From positions 6,338,001 through 6,402,000 of the forward strand of contig NZ_NETK01000001.1 of the NCBI RefSeq assembly GCF_002343915.1: 64,000 nucleotides of DNA, written 5' to 3'. Position 1 is the first letter of the stretch. The number at the start of each line of letters is the position of its first letter. The stretch comes from Nannocystis exedens. Lineage in GTDB: Bacteria; Myxococcota_A; Polyangia; Nannocystales; Nannocystaceae. Shown here piece by piece: positions 33,793-41,237 of this stretch. The position numbers were made by a program, and so were the translations under genes. The notes under the pieces were generated by a model. That model was not told the DNA's origin. It saw only the letters and a program-made list of their open reading frames with translations, and searched no databases.

Positions 33793-34467
33793 TCACTCGA
33801 GCGGCGGCACGTCGCCCCAGTGGCCGGCCATGGCCCAGGCCTCGGTCACGGCGTTGGCACCCTGCGTCTCGTCGCGGACGGCGATCCAGCCGCGAGGCTC
33901 GGCGCCGAACTCGACGTGGACCTCGCCCGCGGAGCCGCTGACGCTCGGACGCAGCGTGCCCGCGAGGTCGTCGAAGGCGAAGGCGGCGGTGATCCACGCG
34001 ATCCCGGGCTTCTCCGCGCCGTACACGAGGTCCCCGGTGAAGGTGTCGTCCAGCGCGCCGTCGCCGGTGACGATCCGCAGGCGGATCGGGACGTACAGGC
34101 TCGGGCCGCAACCGGCGTCTTCCTCGGTGTCTCCGCGCTGCTCGGTGACGACGTAACGGACATCGCCGGGGCCGCGCTCGACCGTGACCGAGACGCTGGT
34201 CGCAACCTGCGGATCGGCGTTGGTCGGGTTGTCACCGTCAGCTGTCAGGTCCCATTGGAAGGCGGCCTCGTGCGGCTGGGCCAGCGCCAGGACGTCGAGG
34301 GCGCTCATGCCCTGCGGCGAGGCCTCGTCGTCGGCGAGCGTCTTGGTCTCGACGACCTCGCAGCGGCCCCCCTCGGGGGTGCAGGCCGCCGTATGGAGCA
34401 GGACGCACACCGACGCCGTCGCGCTCGAAGAGGTGAGCCAGGGAGATCTTCGCCGTGCGTTCGCCAT
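33793..34467 (-). CDS. Probable lipoprotein, unknown domain
   Basis: 224 residues. The N-terminus is basic, then weakly hydrophobic (ATASVCVLLHTAAC) ending in a lipobox-like TAAC with Cys at residue 29. The exported domain has Cys pairs (GRCEVVETKTL and DAGCGPSLYV) and regular strands (TSVSVTVERGPGDVRYVV, LYVPIRLRIVTG, HVEFGAEPRGWIAVRD), suggesting a beta sandwich. No family is recognised. It follows the serine protease gene by 53 bp in the same direction and may be its partner. Confidence 0.65.
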   Translation of the reverse strand: MANARRRSPWLTSSSATASVCVLLHTAACTPEGGRCEVVETKTLADDEASPQGMSALDVLALAQPHEAAFQWDLTADGDNPTNADPQVATSVSVTVERGPGDVRYVVTEQRGDTEEDAGCGPSLYVPIRLRIVTGDGALDDTFTGDLVYGAEKPGIAWITAAFAFDDLAGTLRPSVSGSAGEVHVEFGAEPRGWIAVRDETQGANAVTEAWAMAGHWGDVPPLE

Positions 34468-34520
34468 CGAGGCGCTCGTTTCTGGCCCGTGCTCGCGGGC
34501 CCAAGGGGAGTGGAGGGAGG

Positions 34521-36068
34521 TTAACACGGGGTCGCAGGGTTGTCCGCCTGGGCGCCCTGGATCACGTCCGTGTTGTTGCCGTTGAAGCGCGAGGCGTCGT
34601 TCATGCAGCAGCCGTACTCGCCGCGGTGAGAGCCGACCAGCGAGCGGCCGCTCGCCGACGTCTTGTACACGCCGGCGCCGCTCTGGCCCGGTTGGGTGTC
34701 GATGTAATAGTGGAACCGATAGGCGCCCTCGGTCTGGACCGAGCCGCCGGCGCCGTAGAGCGAGCCCCAGCAGGCGCCGTCGCCTCGCGGTGAGGCGGCG
34801 CAGGGCTGCCCTTCGCCGGGGTACCCGTAGATGAACACGTTGTCCTGAGTCAGACCACTGGTGTTCTCCTGCCAGCCGTGCCACCACCAGCAGCGAAACG
34901 CCGAGGTATCGAACAGGACTAGGACGCCGAAGTCGTGGTTGGCCCATTCGTGGTCGAACCACGTGCTGCGCACGTGACGGTTCTGAGACGTCGTGGTGCC
35001 TTCCGGCGAGGGGTCGGTCCCGAGCTGGCTGTCGGCGATCCCGTCGGCGATCGGCACGAGCCGCCGGGTGTCGTTCCACGCCCCGTCCCTGAACAGACAG
35101 TGTCCGACCGAGGCGACAATCCGCTCCGAGATTTTGGTCCCCGAGCACCGGACGTCGATCGGCACACCGTTGGGGGGATCGACGTCGGCGTTCACGCCGG
35201 TCAGGAGCATCTGCGGCCCCCACACCGAGCTGGCCAGAGTGTGCCCGTTGAAGGCGCTGCGGAGGTCTCGCTGGTCGCTGCCGTTGATCTGCCGCACCGG
35301 GCCCAGCGGCTTCGCGCTCAACTTGACCGCCCCGGGCGGCGGCGACAGCAAGATGTCCGGTTCGCCGAGCTGCGCCAGCTCGAGGTCCTCTTGGCTCAGC
35401 GGACCGCCGCCCGGCTCGCCGCCGCGCGGGGCGGCGTTCGTCAGCGTCGCGATGACCTGCTTGCGCCGCCAGATCGATCCGTCCGACGCCTCGACCACGG
35501 CGATGTCGGGGCGGGCGTCGAACGCTCGTCCCAGCTCGAGCGCGAGATCGCGGCGCCGTCCTTCGTGCTCGGTCTCCGCCTGGCTCGCATACGCGGCGAA
35601 ATCCGCGTCGCTGAGGGTCTCGAGCCAGGCATCCCGAGCCTCGCGCAGCAGCCGGAGCCGTTCGCTGACCGCCTCTGAATGGATGACGTTCCAGCTCTCG
35701 AACACGTACACGTCGGCCGCTCCGGGGCCGATCTCGTCGATGAATTCCTGCGGGATGGGTGGGACCGCGCCCGCGAAGGCCCCGCCGGCCACGCGGGCGA
35801 GCAAGGCCGCCTCGCTGTAATCGTCCGCTTCGTCGATCAGATCCAGGATCTGCGCCTCGGTCGCCGCCTCCGACGATCGCATGGCGGCGATCGCCAACGC
35901 CTCGCGCAGCCGCGCGGCCCGGGGCTGCGCCGCCGCCACTTCGAGCGCGTCGTCGTCGTCGTCGCCGAGGGCCCGCTCCTCCGCGTCGATCGGTTCGTCG
36001 ATGCAACTCGCTTGCAACACCGCGCACGTCGCCAGCGCCGTGGCCCATAGACCCATCATTGTTTTCAT
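34521..36068 (-). CDS. Secreted trypsin-like (S1/V8-type) serine protease, lipoprotein
   Basis: 515 residues. A signal with LQASC lipobox (Cys at about 22) is followed by a poly-Asp stretch and a roughly 200-residue helical pro-region (ARLREALAIAAMRSSEAATE, RLRLLREARDAWLETLSDAD). The protease domain starts near residue 280: catalytic His in RIVASVGHCLF, Asp in WANHDFGVLVLF, and Ser in TQPGQSGAGVY, with extra Cys pairs. The long N-terminal region is probably a propeptide removed on activation. The enzyme is likely surface-anchored or secreted and may serve predation. The neighbouring lipoprotein gene is cotranscribed. Confidence 0.85.
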   Translation of the reverse strand: MKTMMGLWATALATCAVLQASCIDEPIDAEERALGDDDDDALEVAAAQPRAARLREALAIAAMRSSEAATEAQILDLIDEADDYSEAALLARVAGGAFAGAVPPIPQEFIDEIGPGAADVYVFESWNVIHSEAVSERLRLLREARDAWLETLSDADFAAYASQAETEHEGRRRDLALELGRAFDARPDIAVVEASDGSIWRRKQVIATLTNAAPRGGEPGGGPLSQEDLELAQLGEPDILLSPPPGAVKLSAKPLGPVRQINGSDQRDLRSAFNGHTLASSVWGPQMLLTGVNADVDPPNGVPIDVRCSGTKISERIVASVGHCLFRDGAWNDTRRLVPIADGIADSQLGTDPSPEGTTTSQNRHVRSTWFDHEWANHDFGVLVLFDTSAFRCWWWHGWQENTSGLTQDNVFIYGYPGEGQPCAASPRGDGACWGSLYGAGGSVQTEGAYRFHYYIDTQPGQSGAGVYKTSASGRSLVGSHRGEYGCCMNDASRFNGNNTDVIQGAQADNPATPC

Positions 36069-36454
36069 ACTTTTTGTCCCCAGCGGCGGCGCCAAGACCC
36101 GCCGCCGTCTCAGTGGAGCATCTCGACCGCGAGGATTCAAGCGACCTCCGGTCACGAGTTTCGTCGCCGGCCGTGGCATGAACGCCAGGGGCCGGAGCGG
36201 GCCGATGGGGTGACGCTCGCCGCTCGAGAGCGGCCCGGAGGTCGCGGCAACGACTCACGTCGGCGGCGCCGAATCTGCAGACGGGACGCCGGCGCTCTGG
36301 CCAGACTCCGGGCCGCGCCGAGGATCGTCGAGGCAGGTCACAAGCGCTGGAGCCCGATCGCTCGCGTCAGCCGGACGGTGCCCGCTCGCCGGCGCACTCG
36401 AGTACGAATATCAAGACATGTCTTCGGGGCCACGTCATCGGGCGCTGCCGCGAG
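36069..36454. other. Intergenic spacer with one repeat element
   Basis: 386 bp between the ankyrin gene stop and the protease gene start. It should hold the protease promoter. Apart from the element at 36417 nothing is recognised. Confidence 0.45.
36417..36434. repeat. 14-bp-periodic CATG element
   Basis: CATG-TCTTCGGGGC-CACG, 20 bp past the stop of the ankyrin gene. Confidence 0.45.
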
Positions 36455-37600
36455 TTACAGCAGCCCGAGCCCGTGCAGCAGGAGCACGACCGCGAGGACC
36501 CCGACGCCGATCGCGAGGCCCAGCAGGACGGCGAGGCCGGTGGGGTCGCGCGGGACGGCGTGCTGCGAGGCGGCGGGGCGTTCGGTCGGCACGCCCAGCT
36601 CGGCCAGGTAGGCGCGGGCCTCGGCCAGGCGCACGCTCTGCGGCCAGCGCTCGACGTGGGCGCTGAGGCCCCGGCCGGCGAGGTCGCGGACGTGGCGGTC
36701 GGCGCCGAGGGCGATCAGCCGGCGCATGTGCTGGATGTGATGGCGGTCGGCGGCCATCAGCAGGGCGGTCATGCCGCTCGCGTCGCGGGCCTCGAGGTCG
36801 CCGCGGCACTCGCGGGCGAGGGTCAGCAGGGCCTCGGTGCGGTCGGAGACGTCGAGCCCGCAGGTGACGGCGAACGCGAACAGCCGGCTGGCCGCGTCCG
36901 GTCCGGCCTCGCGGGTGATCCGGCGCAGCAGGTCGTACTGGGCGGGGGTGCCGTTGCGCAGGAACGCGAGCGCGGCCGACTGCAGGGCGCGCGGCAGGTC
37001 GGGCTCGCCGAGCTGCCGCAGCCGGCCCCACATGCCCGATTGACCGCTGTCGGCCGCGGCCTCGAACGCCCACTGGAGCGAGTTCGCCGACATCTCGTCG
37101 CTGCGGGCGCGCACGCGCTCGAACAGGGCCGCGTCGCCGCGCCGGACCGCGGCCGCCAGCAGGGCGCCCTCGAGCGCCTCGAGGTCGCGGCTCGAGGCCG
37201 ACTCGGCGGACAGCGCCGCGAGCAGGCGATCGACGGCCCACAGGTCGCCGGCCTGCGCCGCGGCCCACAGCGCCGCGTCGGTCGGGCGCGCGCCGTGGTC
37301 CAGGAGCAGATCGATCAAGGGGTGCGCCGCCTCGGCGAACTCCTCGATCGCCACCGTCAGGGCGTCGGTGTCGTTCGGCGAGGGCGCGTTCGGGTCGGCG
37401 CCGGCGTCGAGCAGCAGCCGGGCCACGTCGACCCGCCCGAGCGCGAGCGCCAGCTCGAGCGCGGTGTAACCATACGCGTGGCCCCGTGCGTCGAGGTCGG
37501 AGGTCGCGGCGATCTGCCGGCGGACATCCTCGAGGCCGCCGGTGCGCACGGCCTCGAGCAGCGGAGCGTCGACCATCGGTTCGATTTCATCCGGTGCCAT
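36455..37600 (-). CDS. Ankyrin-repeat protein with C-terminal membrane anchor
   Basis: 381 residues. Ankyrin repeats are clear at the N-terminus (GYTALELALALGRVDVARLL, LDAGADPNAP, LIDLLLDHGARPTDAALWAA) and again near 290-320 (GMTALLMAADRHHIQHMRRL, IALGADRHVRD); the middle is a diverged helical solenoid. The last 20 residues are a membrane helix (LAVLLGLAIGVGVLAVVLLL), so the protein is a tail-anchored interaction scaffold. Partners cannot be inferred. A TACACT hexamer lies 11 nt upstream of the ATG. Confidence 0.82.
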   Translation of the reverse strand: MAPDEIEPMVDAPLLEAVRTGGLEDVRRQIAATSDLDARGHAYGYTALELALALGRVDVARLLLDAGADPNAPSPNDTDALTVAIEEFAEAAHPLIDLLLDHGARPTDAALWAAAQAGDLWAVDRLLAALSAESASSRDLEALEGALLAAAVRRGDAALFERVRARSDEMSANSLQWAFEAAADSGQSGMWGRLRQLGEPDLPRALQSAALAFLRNGTPAQYDLLRRITREAGPDAASRLFAFAVTCGLDVSDRTEALLTLARECRGDLEARDASGMTALLMAADRHHIQHMRRLIALGADRHVRDLAGRGLSAHVERWPQSVRLAEARAYLAELGVPTERPAASQHAVPRDPTGLAVLLGLAIGVGVLAVVLLLHGLGLL

Positions 37601-37735
37601 GACCGCGTCGCAGTGTACGCCAGCCCCGACCCCGTCGACGGCCGCGGCGAAGTTCCGCCAGTGCGACCTCGTGTGGCCTGGCGCGCGAGGCGTGTGTCGC
37701 CGGAAGCCCTCAGGCCTCCGATGCGCAGGTCAGTG

Positions 37736-37795
37736 CATGTCTCACCGGACATGCCCCGATGACAATGTCCGAGAGGACATGTCCATGAGGTCAAT
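37736..37795. repeat. Four- to five-core 14-bp-periodic array
   Basis: CATG-TCTCACCGGA-CATG-CCCCGATGAC-AATG-TCCGAGAGGA-CATG, then TCCATGAGGT-CAAT; cores at 37736, 37750, 37764, 37778 and 37792. It fills the gap between the ankyrin gene and the stop of the next gene; the last core overlaps that stop codon. Two units are hairpins with 7-bp arms. Confidence 0.7.
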
Positions 37796-38639
37796 CGCCG
37801 GAGCGGCCGAAGGCCCGGCGGATCCGCTGCCACAGAGACGGGCCGGGACGCGGTTCGGGCGCCGCGGGCGGCGGCGCGGCGGCGGGCTCGGGCGGGGTCG
37901 AGGGCGCCGGCGCGGCGGCGGGCGGCGGGCCGGATGGCGCGGACCGAACGTCATTCAGCGGCACGGTCTCGCCGATCTGCAGCTTCAGCGTGCCGGCGGC
38001 CAGGTGGTCCAGGGCGAGCGCCAGCAGCGGGCGGACGGCCTCGGGCGGGTCGCCGCGGCGGTGCTCGTGGATGGTGACCGCGTGGCGGTGGAAGAACTCG
38101 GCCAGGCGGGCGACCTCGCCGGGGCCGCCGAAGGTCAGGCGGGCCCGGGTGTCGGCGAGCGAGGCGGCGAAGCAGTCGCCGCAGCGGAAGGTGGTGACGA
38201 AGGCGGCGGCGTGGTCGTTGAACCACGGGATCACGCGGACCTGCGAGGCCGGGACGGCGCGGTAACAGCCCGAGCACAGGGCCGAGGGCTCGACGATCGG
38301 CAGGCGCGTGTGCCTCAGCAGGTCGAGCAGCGCCAGCGCCTCGTTGCGCACGCGCTCCAGGCCCTCGCCGGGCGCGGGCGGGTCGAGCGACTCGCTCATC
38401 AGCCCGCGCGCGCGCACCAGCGCGTGCAGGGTGACGAGCGGCATCATGTCGTCGCGCGTGTCGTCTTCGAAGTCGAGCCCGGCGACGTGGGCGCGGGCGG
38501 CGTCGAGGGCGGCGCCGGCGTGGGCGCTGCAGTAGTAGCCGTCGACGTACTGCTCGCCGGCGAGGGTCGGGATGTTGTGCGCCTCGCTCTCGGGGCGCAG
38601 GACCTCGCAGGCGCTGCATTGCACGTGACGTTCGGACAT
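37791..38639 (-). CDS. Cys-rich putative zinc-binding protein
   Basis: 282 residues. Three Cys pairs look like zinc ribbons: CSACEVLRPE (residues 8-11) with CSAH near 37, CSGCYRAVP (about 122-125) and CGDC (about 152-155). Between them are helical segments (RNEALALLDLLRHTRLP). The last 60 residues are Pro/Ala-rich and end in a basic stretch (LWQRIRRAFGRSGD). I do not recognise the family; nucleic-acid or protein binding is plausible. A TATCCT hexamer lies 8 nt before the ATG. Confidence 0.7.
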   Translation of the reverse strand: MSERHVQCSACEVLRPESEAHNIPTLAGEQYVDGYYCSAHAGAALDAARAHVAGLDFEDDTRDDMMPLVTLHALVRARGLMSESLDPPAPGEGLERVRNEALALLDLLRHTRLPIVEPSALCSGCYRAVPASQVRVIPWFNDHAAAFVTTFRCGDCFAASLADTRARLTFGGPGEVARLAEFFHRHAVTIHEHRRGDPPEAVRPLLALALDHLAAGTLKLQIGETVPLNDVRSAPSGPPPAAAPAPSTPPEPAAAPPPAAPEPRPGPSLWQRIRRAFGRSGD

Positions 38640-38647
38640 GCGCGCCG

Positions 38648-38653
38648 AGGATA
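38648..38653 (-). promoter_or_regulatory. -10 element, leaderless start
   Basis: TATCCT on the minus strand, 8 nt before the ATG at 38639. Confidence 0.4.
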
Positions 38654-38960
38654 GCGCGTCCGCGCGGCGGCGGTACGAGGTCGCCCCGGCCCGGCGAGCG
38701 CCGGCCTCCCGGCGCGCTGGAGAGCGGCGCAGCGTCCCCGGGTGGGGTTCTCCGGGGGGCGGGCCGGACGGGGAGCGGCGGGCGGTGGATCGCAGTCTCG
38801 CGCGATTCGCCGGTCGCGGTCAGGAGCGAGGAGAGCGTCGCCGACGACCCGCGCAGCGCCGGCGATGCTGCCCGCCACGGAGCGCGACGGCGGGCTCGAC
38901 CGTGCCGGTTCGCTGCAGCGCTCGGTCGACCGATCCTGGTCCCCGGGCCGGCCGGCGCAG

Positions 38961-39020
38961 GGTGTCTGGAGAGCCATGTCCTCGAGAGCATGCTCTCCTG
39001 GACATGCCCTCAAGGGCATG
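38961..39020. repeat. Five-core 14-bp-periodic array
   Basis: GGTG-TCTGGAGAGC-CATG-TCCTCGAGAG-CATG-CTCTCCTGGA-CATG-CCCTCAAGGG-CATG; cores at 38961, 38975, 38989, 39003 and 39017, each 14 bp apart. The last unit is a perfect hairpin (arms CATGCCC/GGGCATG) followed by TCTTTTT, so it could also terminate plus-strand transcription. The array ends 17 bp from the stop of the DUF1415-like gene. Confidence 0.75.
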
Positions 39021-39036
39021 TCTTTTTGAAGAATGT

Positions 39037-39777
39037 TCACTCGGGCTCGAGCGCGCGGCGCCGGGCGAGGATGTCGGCGATCGTCGCCTCGAGGCGCTCG
39101 CGGCCGGGGCCGGCGCCGACGCTGTCGAAGTTGTGGCGGGCGATGTCCTGGCTGAGCTCGGGGTCGGCCTTGATCGCGCGCTCGGCGAGGATCAGGAACT
39201 CGGGGCCGAGGCGGGCCATCTCCTCGCGGAAGCGGGCCTCGGCGGCGGTCTGGGCCTGGCGGCGGATCTGGTCGAGCAGGTCGGCGCGGATGCACTGGAT
39301 CACGGGATCGGGGGTGCGGCGCAGCAGCGGGACCAGCGAGTCGGGGGTCAGCGGGCGGCGGGTGTCGACGCGCGTGTAGGCCGGGTGGAACGCGACCATG
39401 TAGAAGCGCGCGGGGACGCGCGGCAGGCCGGCGTAGACGTCGCGGACCTCGCGGACGTACTCCTCGAACAGCTCGGTGTCGGCGAAGGCCCGCTCGGCCG
39501 GGCTCGGGGCCGGCGGGGTGCCGGGCACGGCGCCGCGGGTGATGAAGGTGAGCAGGACGACCTCGGCGTCGGGGTGCGCGGTCGCGAGGTCGGCGAGCCG
39601 GCGCGCGGCCTCGTGCGGGCTCGGCGGGCTCGGGAAGGTCGGTCGGTGCAGGCGCCCGAGCTCGCGACACTTGCGAGCGAACGGGCACAGGCTGAGCTCC
39701 TCGACGACCTCGACCACGTAGCGCGCGTGGAGGGCGTCGAGCTGGGGCCGGGGCGGCCACGGGCCGGGTTTCTCCAT
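39037..39777 (-). CDS. DUF1415-like protein
   Basis: 246 residues. The block VEELSLCPFARKCRELGRLH near the N-terminus, then EVVLLTFITRGA, FEEYVREVRDVYAGL and FYMVAFHPAYTRVDTRRPLT, follows the order of the DUF1415 family (a CPFA motif, then a FHP-x-Y motif). The family's function is unknown. The length is somewhat greater than usual because of a helical C-terminal extension (EARFREEMARLGPEFLILAE). It is divergent from the TPR lipoprotein gene 30 bp away, and both have -10-like hexamers in the shared spacer. Confidence 0.65.
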   Translation of the reverse strand: MEKPGPWPPRPQLDALHARYVVEVVEELSLCPFARKCRELGRLHRPTFPSPPSPHEAARRLADLATAHPDAEVVLLTFITRGAVPGTPPAPSPAERAFADTELFEEYVREVRDVYAGLPRVPARFYMVAFHPAYTRVDTRRPLTPDSLVPLLRRTPDPVIQCIRADLLDQIRRQAQTAAEARFREEMARLGPEFLILAERAIKADPELSQDIARHNFDSVGAGPGRERLEATIADILARRRALEPE

Positions 39778-39787
39778 CGCCGGCGAG

Positions 39788-39797
39788 AGTGTATCCT
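39788..39797. promoter_or_regulatory. Overlapping divergent -10 elements
   Basis: TATCCT on the plus strand (39792-39797, 10 nt before ATG 39808) overlaps TACACT on the minus strand (39793-39788, 10 nt before ATG 39777) in the 30-bp spacer between two divergent genes. Confidence 0.45.
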
Positions 39798-39807
39798 GAC
39801 CCCGCGC

Positions 39808-40566
39808 ATGCCAGGCCCACGCTCTGCGATCGCCTCGACCCTCGGGTGCCTCACGCTGGTGGCGACGCTCGGCTGTGCGCGCCCCGTGGTCCGCGTCGAG
39901 ACCGTGCCGGCCGGCGCCGAGGTCACCGTCAACGGCGAGACCAGCCGCCAACAGCGCTGGTCGGTGTCGGACGACGACCCGACCACGCTGCTGGCGAAGT
40001 GGCCCGACGGGCACCAGGTCAGCGCGCAGGTCTACATCGACCACGACGCGAAGATCACCCTGCGCCGCGACGGGGAGCCGGGCCAGGTGGTCGGGGCCCG
40101 CGTGGTCGGCATGGCTCCGGGCGCGCCGCCGGGTCCGGCGCCGGTCGCACCCGACTCCCAGCTCGGGGGGCCGCTGCCGCCGCCGCCGTCGACGGTCACG
40201 CCGGGCCCCGGCGACCCGATGGCCAAGGCACGCAAGCTCTACGACGAGGGCCAAAAGGCCTACGAGCTGACCGACTTCGACGTGGCGATCGAGAAGTTCC
40301 GCGCGGCCTACGAGCTGATCCGCAGCAGCAACGACCCGGCCGCGCCGGAGGTGCTCGGGGCGGTGATCTTCAACCTCGCGGTGGTCTACGAGCGCAGCTA
40401 CGAGGTCACGCCGGACCCCGAGCGGCTGCGGCGCGCGCGAGTGATGTACCGCCAGTACGACGAGCAGATGGCGTCGATCCAGGCCAATTGGGCCAAGTCC
40501 TCGGAGCACGCCGACGTGCTGGCCCGGATCCGTGCCCTCGAGGCCCGCCTCGGGCCGCAGAAGTGA
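39808..40566 (+). CDS. PEGA/TPR-type lipoprotein
   Basis: 252 residues. The signal peptide ends in a lipobox ATLGC (Cys at residue 23). Residues 27-60 resemble a PEGA domain (VRVETVPAGAEVTVNGE), a small surface beta fold. A Pro-rich linker precedes a TPR-like helical region (ARKLYDEGQKAYELTDFDVA, IEKFRAAYELIRSSND, ARVMYRQYDEQMASIQANW). It probably assembles with other envelope proteins; no enzymatic role is seen. Confidence 0.78.
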   Translation: MPGPRSAIASTLGCLTLVATLGCARPVVRVETVPAGAEVTVNGETSRQQRWSVSDDDPTTLLAKWPDGHQVSAQVYIDHDAKITLRRDGEPGQVVGARVVGMAPGAPPGPAPVAPDSQLGGPLPPPPSTVTPGPGDPMAKARKLYDEGQKAYELTDFDVAIEKFRAAYELIRSSNDPAAPEVLGAVIFNLAVVYERSYEVTPDPERLRRARVMYRQYDEQMASIQANWAKSSEHADVLARIRALEARLGPQK

Positions 40567-40641
40567 GCCGGCAGGCGCCGCTCGCGGCGTGAGCGCGGGC
40601 CGCCGGGCGAACGGGCCGGCGAGGTCGAAACGTACCGCCAA

Positions 40642-40795
40642 GCGGCGAGGGAACGGCGTCGCCGGCGGGCGCGAGGTGGCGAGCGTTCGGCGAAGCGGCG
40701 AGGGAACGGCGTCGCCGGCGGGCGCGAGGTGGCGAGCGTTCGGCGAAGCGGCGAGGGAACGGCGTCGCCGGCGGGCGCGAGCGTTCGGCGAAGAC
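40642..40795 (+). repeat. 53-bp tandem repeat, about 2.8 copies
   Basis: Units begin at 40642, 40695 and 40748 with GCGGCGAGGGAACGGCGTCG; copies 1 and 2 are identical over 53 bp and copy 3 lacks an 8-bp GAGGTGGC-type block near its end. The near identity shows recent duplication. Confidence 0.8.
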
Positions 40796-41224
40796 CGAGG
40801 TGGCGAGGTCGACGGCGGAGGTCGGGCCGGTGACTTGTCCGCGACAAGCATCGCCGTCCTGCGCGGTTGGGCAGGCGCAGGATGGGAACGTCGGTAGTTC
40901 CGGCGTTCGGCGAGCCCCGCGAGGGCTCGGCGCCGGAGCATCGAATCATCGCCGGGTGACGGCGATCCGTCGGGGAGAGGTGCGGCGGCGTGAGGTCGAC
41001 GGTGAATGCACGTTCGCAGCCCGCGTGGGCGGTGGGTCTGCGCGGCGGTTCGCCGGTGTTCGCCCGAACCGGCCTTCGCACGCCGTTCGGCGCGTGAGTC
41101 GGCGTGGGCGCTGGGGGCGGCGCCGGGCGTCGCGGGCGGTGTGCAGCGGAGAGGCCGCTGCGGGCGCGCCGCGGTCCGGTGCCGGGCAACGGATTCGCAC
41201 TTGTCGCGCGGGCTTGTCGGGCCC

Positions 41225-41230
41225 TATCGT
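41225..41230 (+). promoter_or_regulatory. -10 element, leaderless start
   Basis: TATCGT 7 nt before the POT transporter ATG; no Shine-Dalgarno is present. Confidence 0.45.
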
Positions 41231-41237
41231 TGGCCCG

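Larger units (their letters stand above)
38640..39036. other. Intergenic spacer with a long repeat array
   Basis: 397 bp between two minus-strand genes. It contains the -10 hexamer of the Cys-rich gene and, at its right end, the longest CATG array in the window. Confidence 0.5.
40567..41237. other. 671-bp intergenic region with 53-bp tandem repeats
   Basis: The first part contains tandem repeats at 40642 (listed separately). The rest, up to the POT transporter, has no credible gene; a -10 hexamer for the transporter lies at its end. Confidence 0.5.

Noticed and set aside
37736..39020. CRISPR array
   Set aside because: The period is 14 bp with no spacers of 25-40 bp, and each unit is mostly variable with a short core; this is not a CRISPR repeat-spacer structure.
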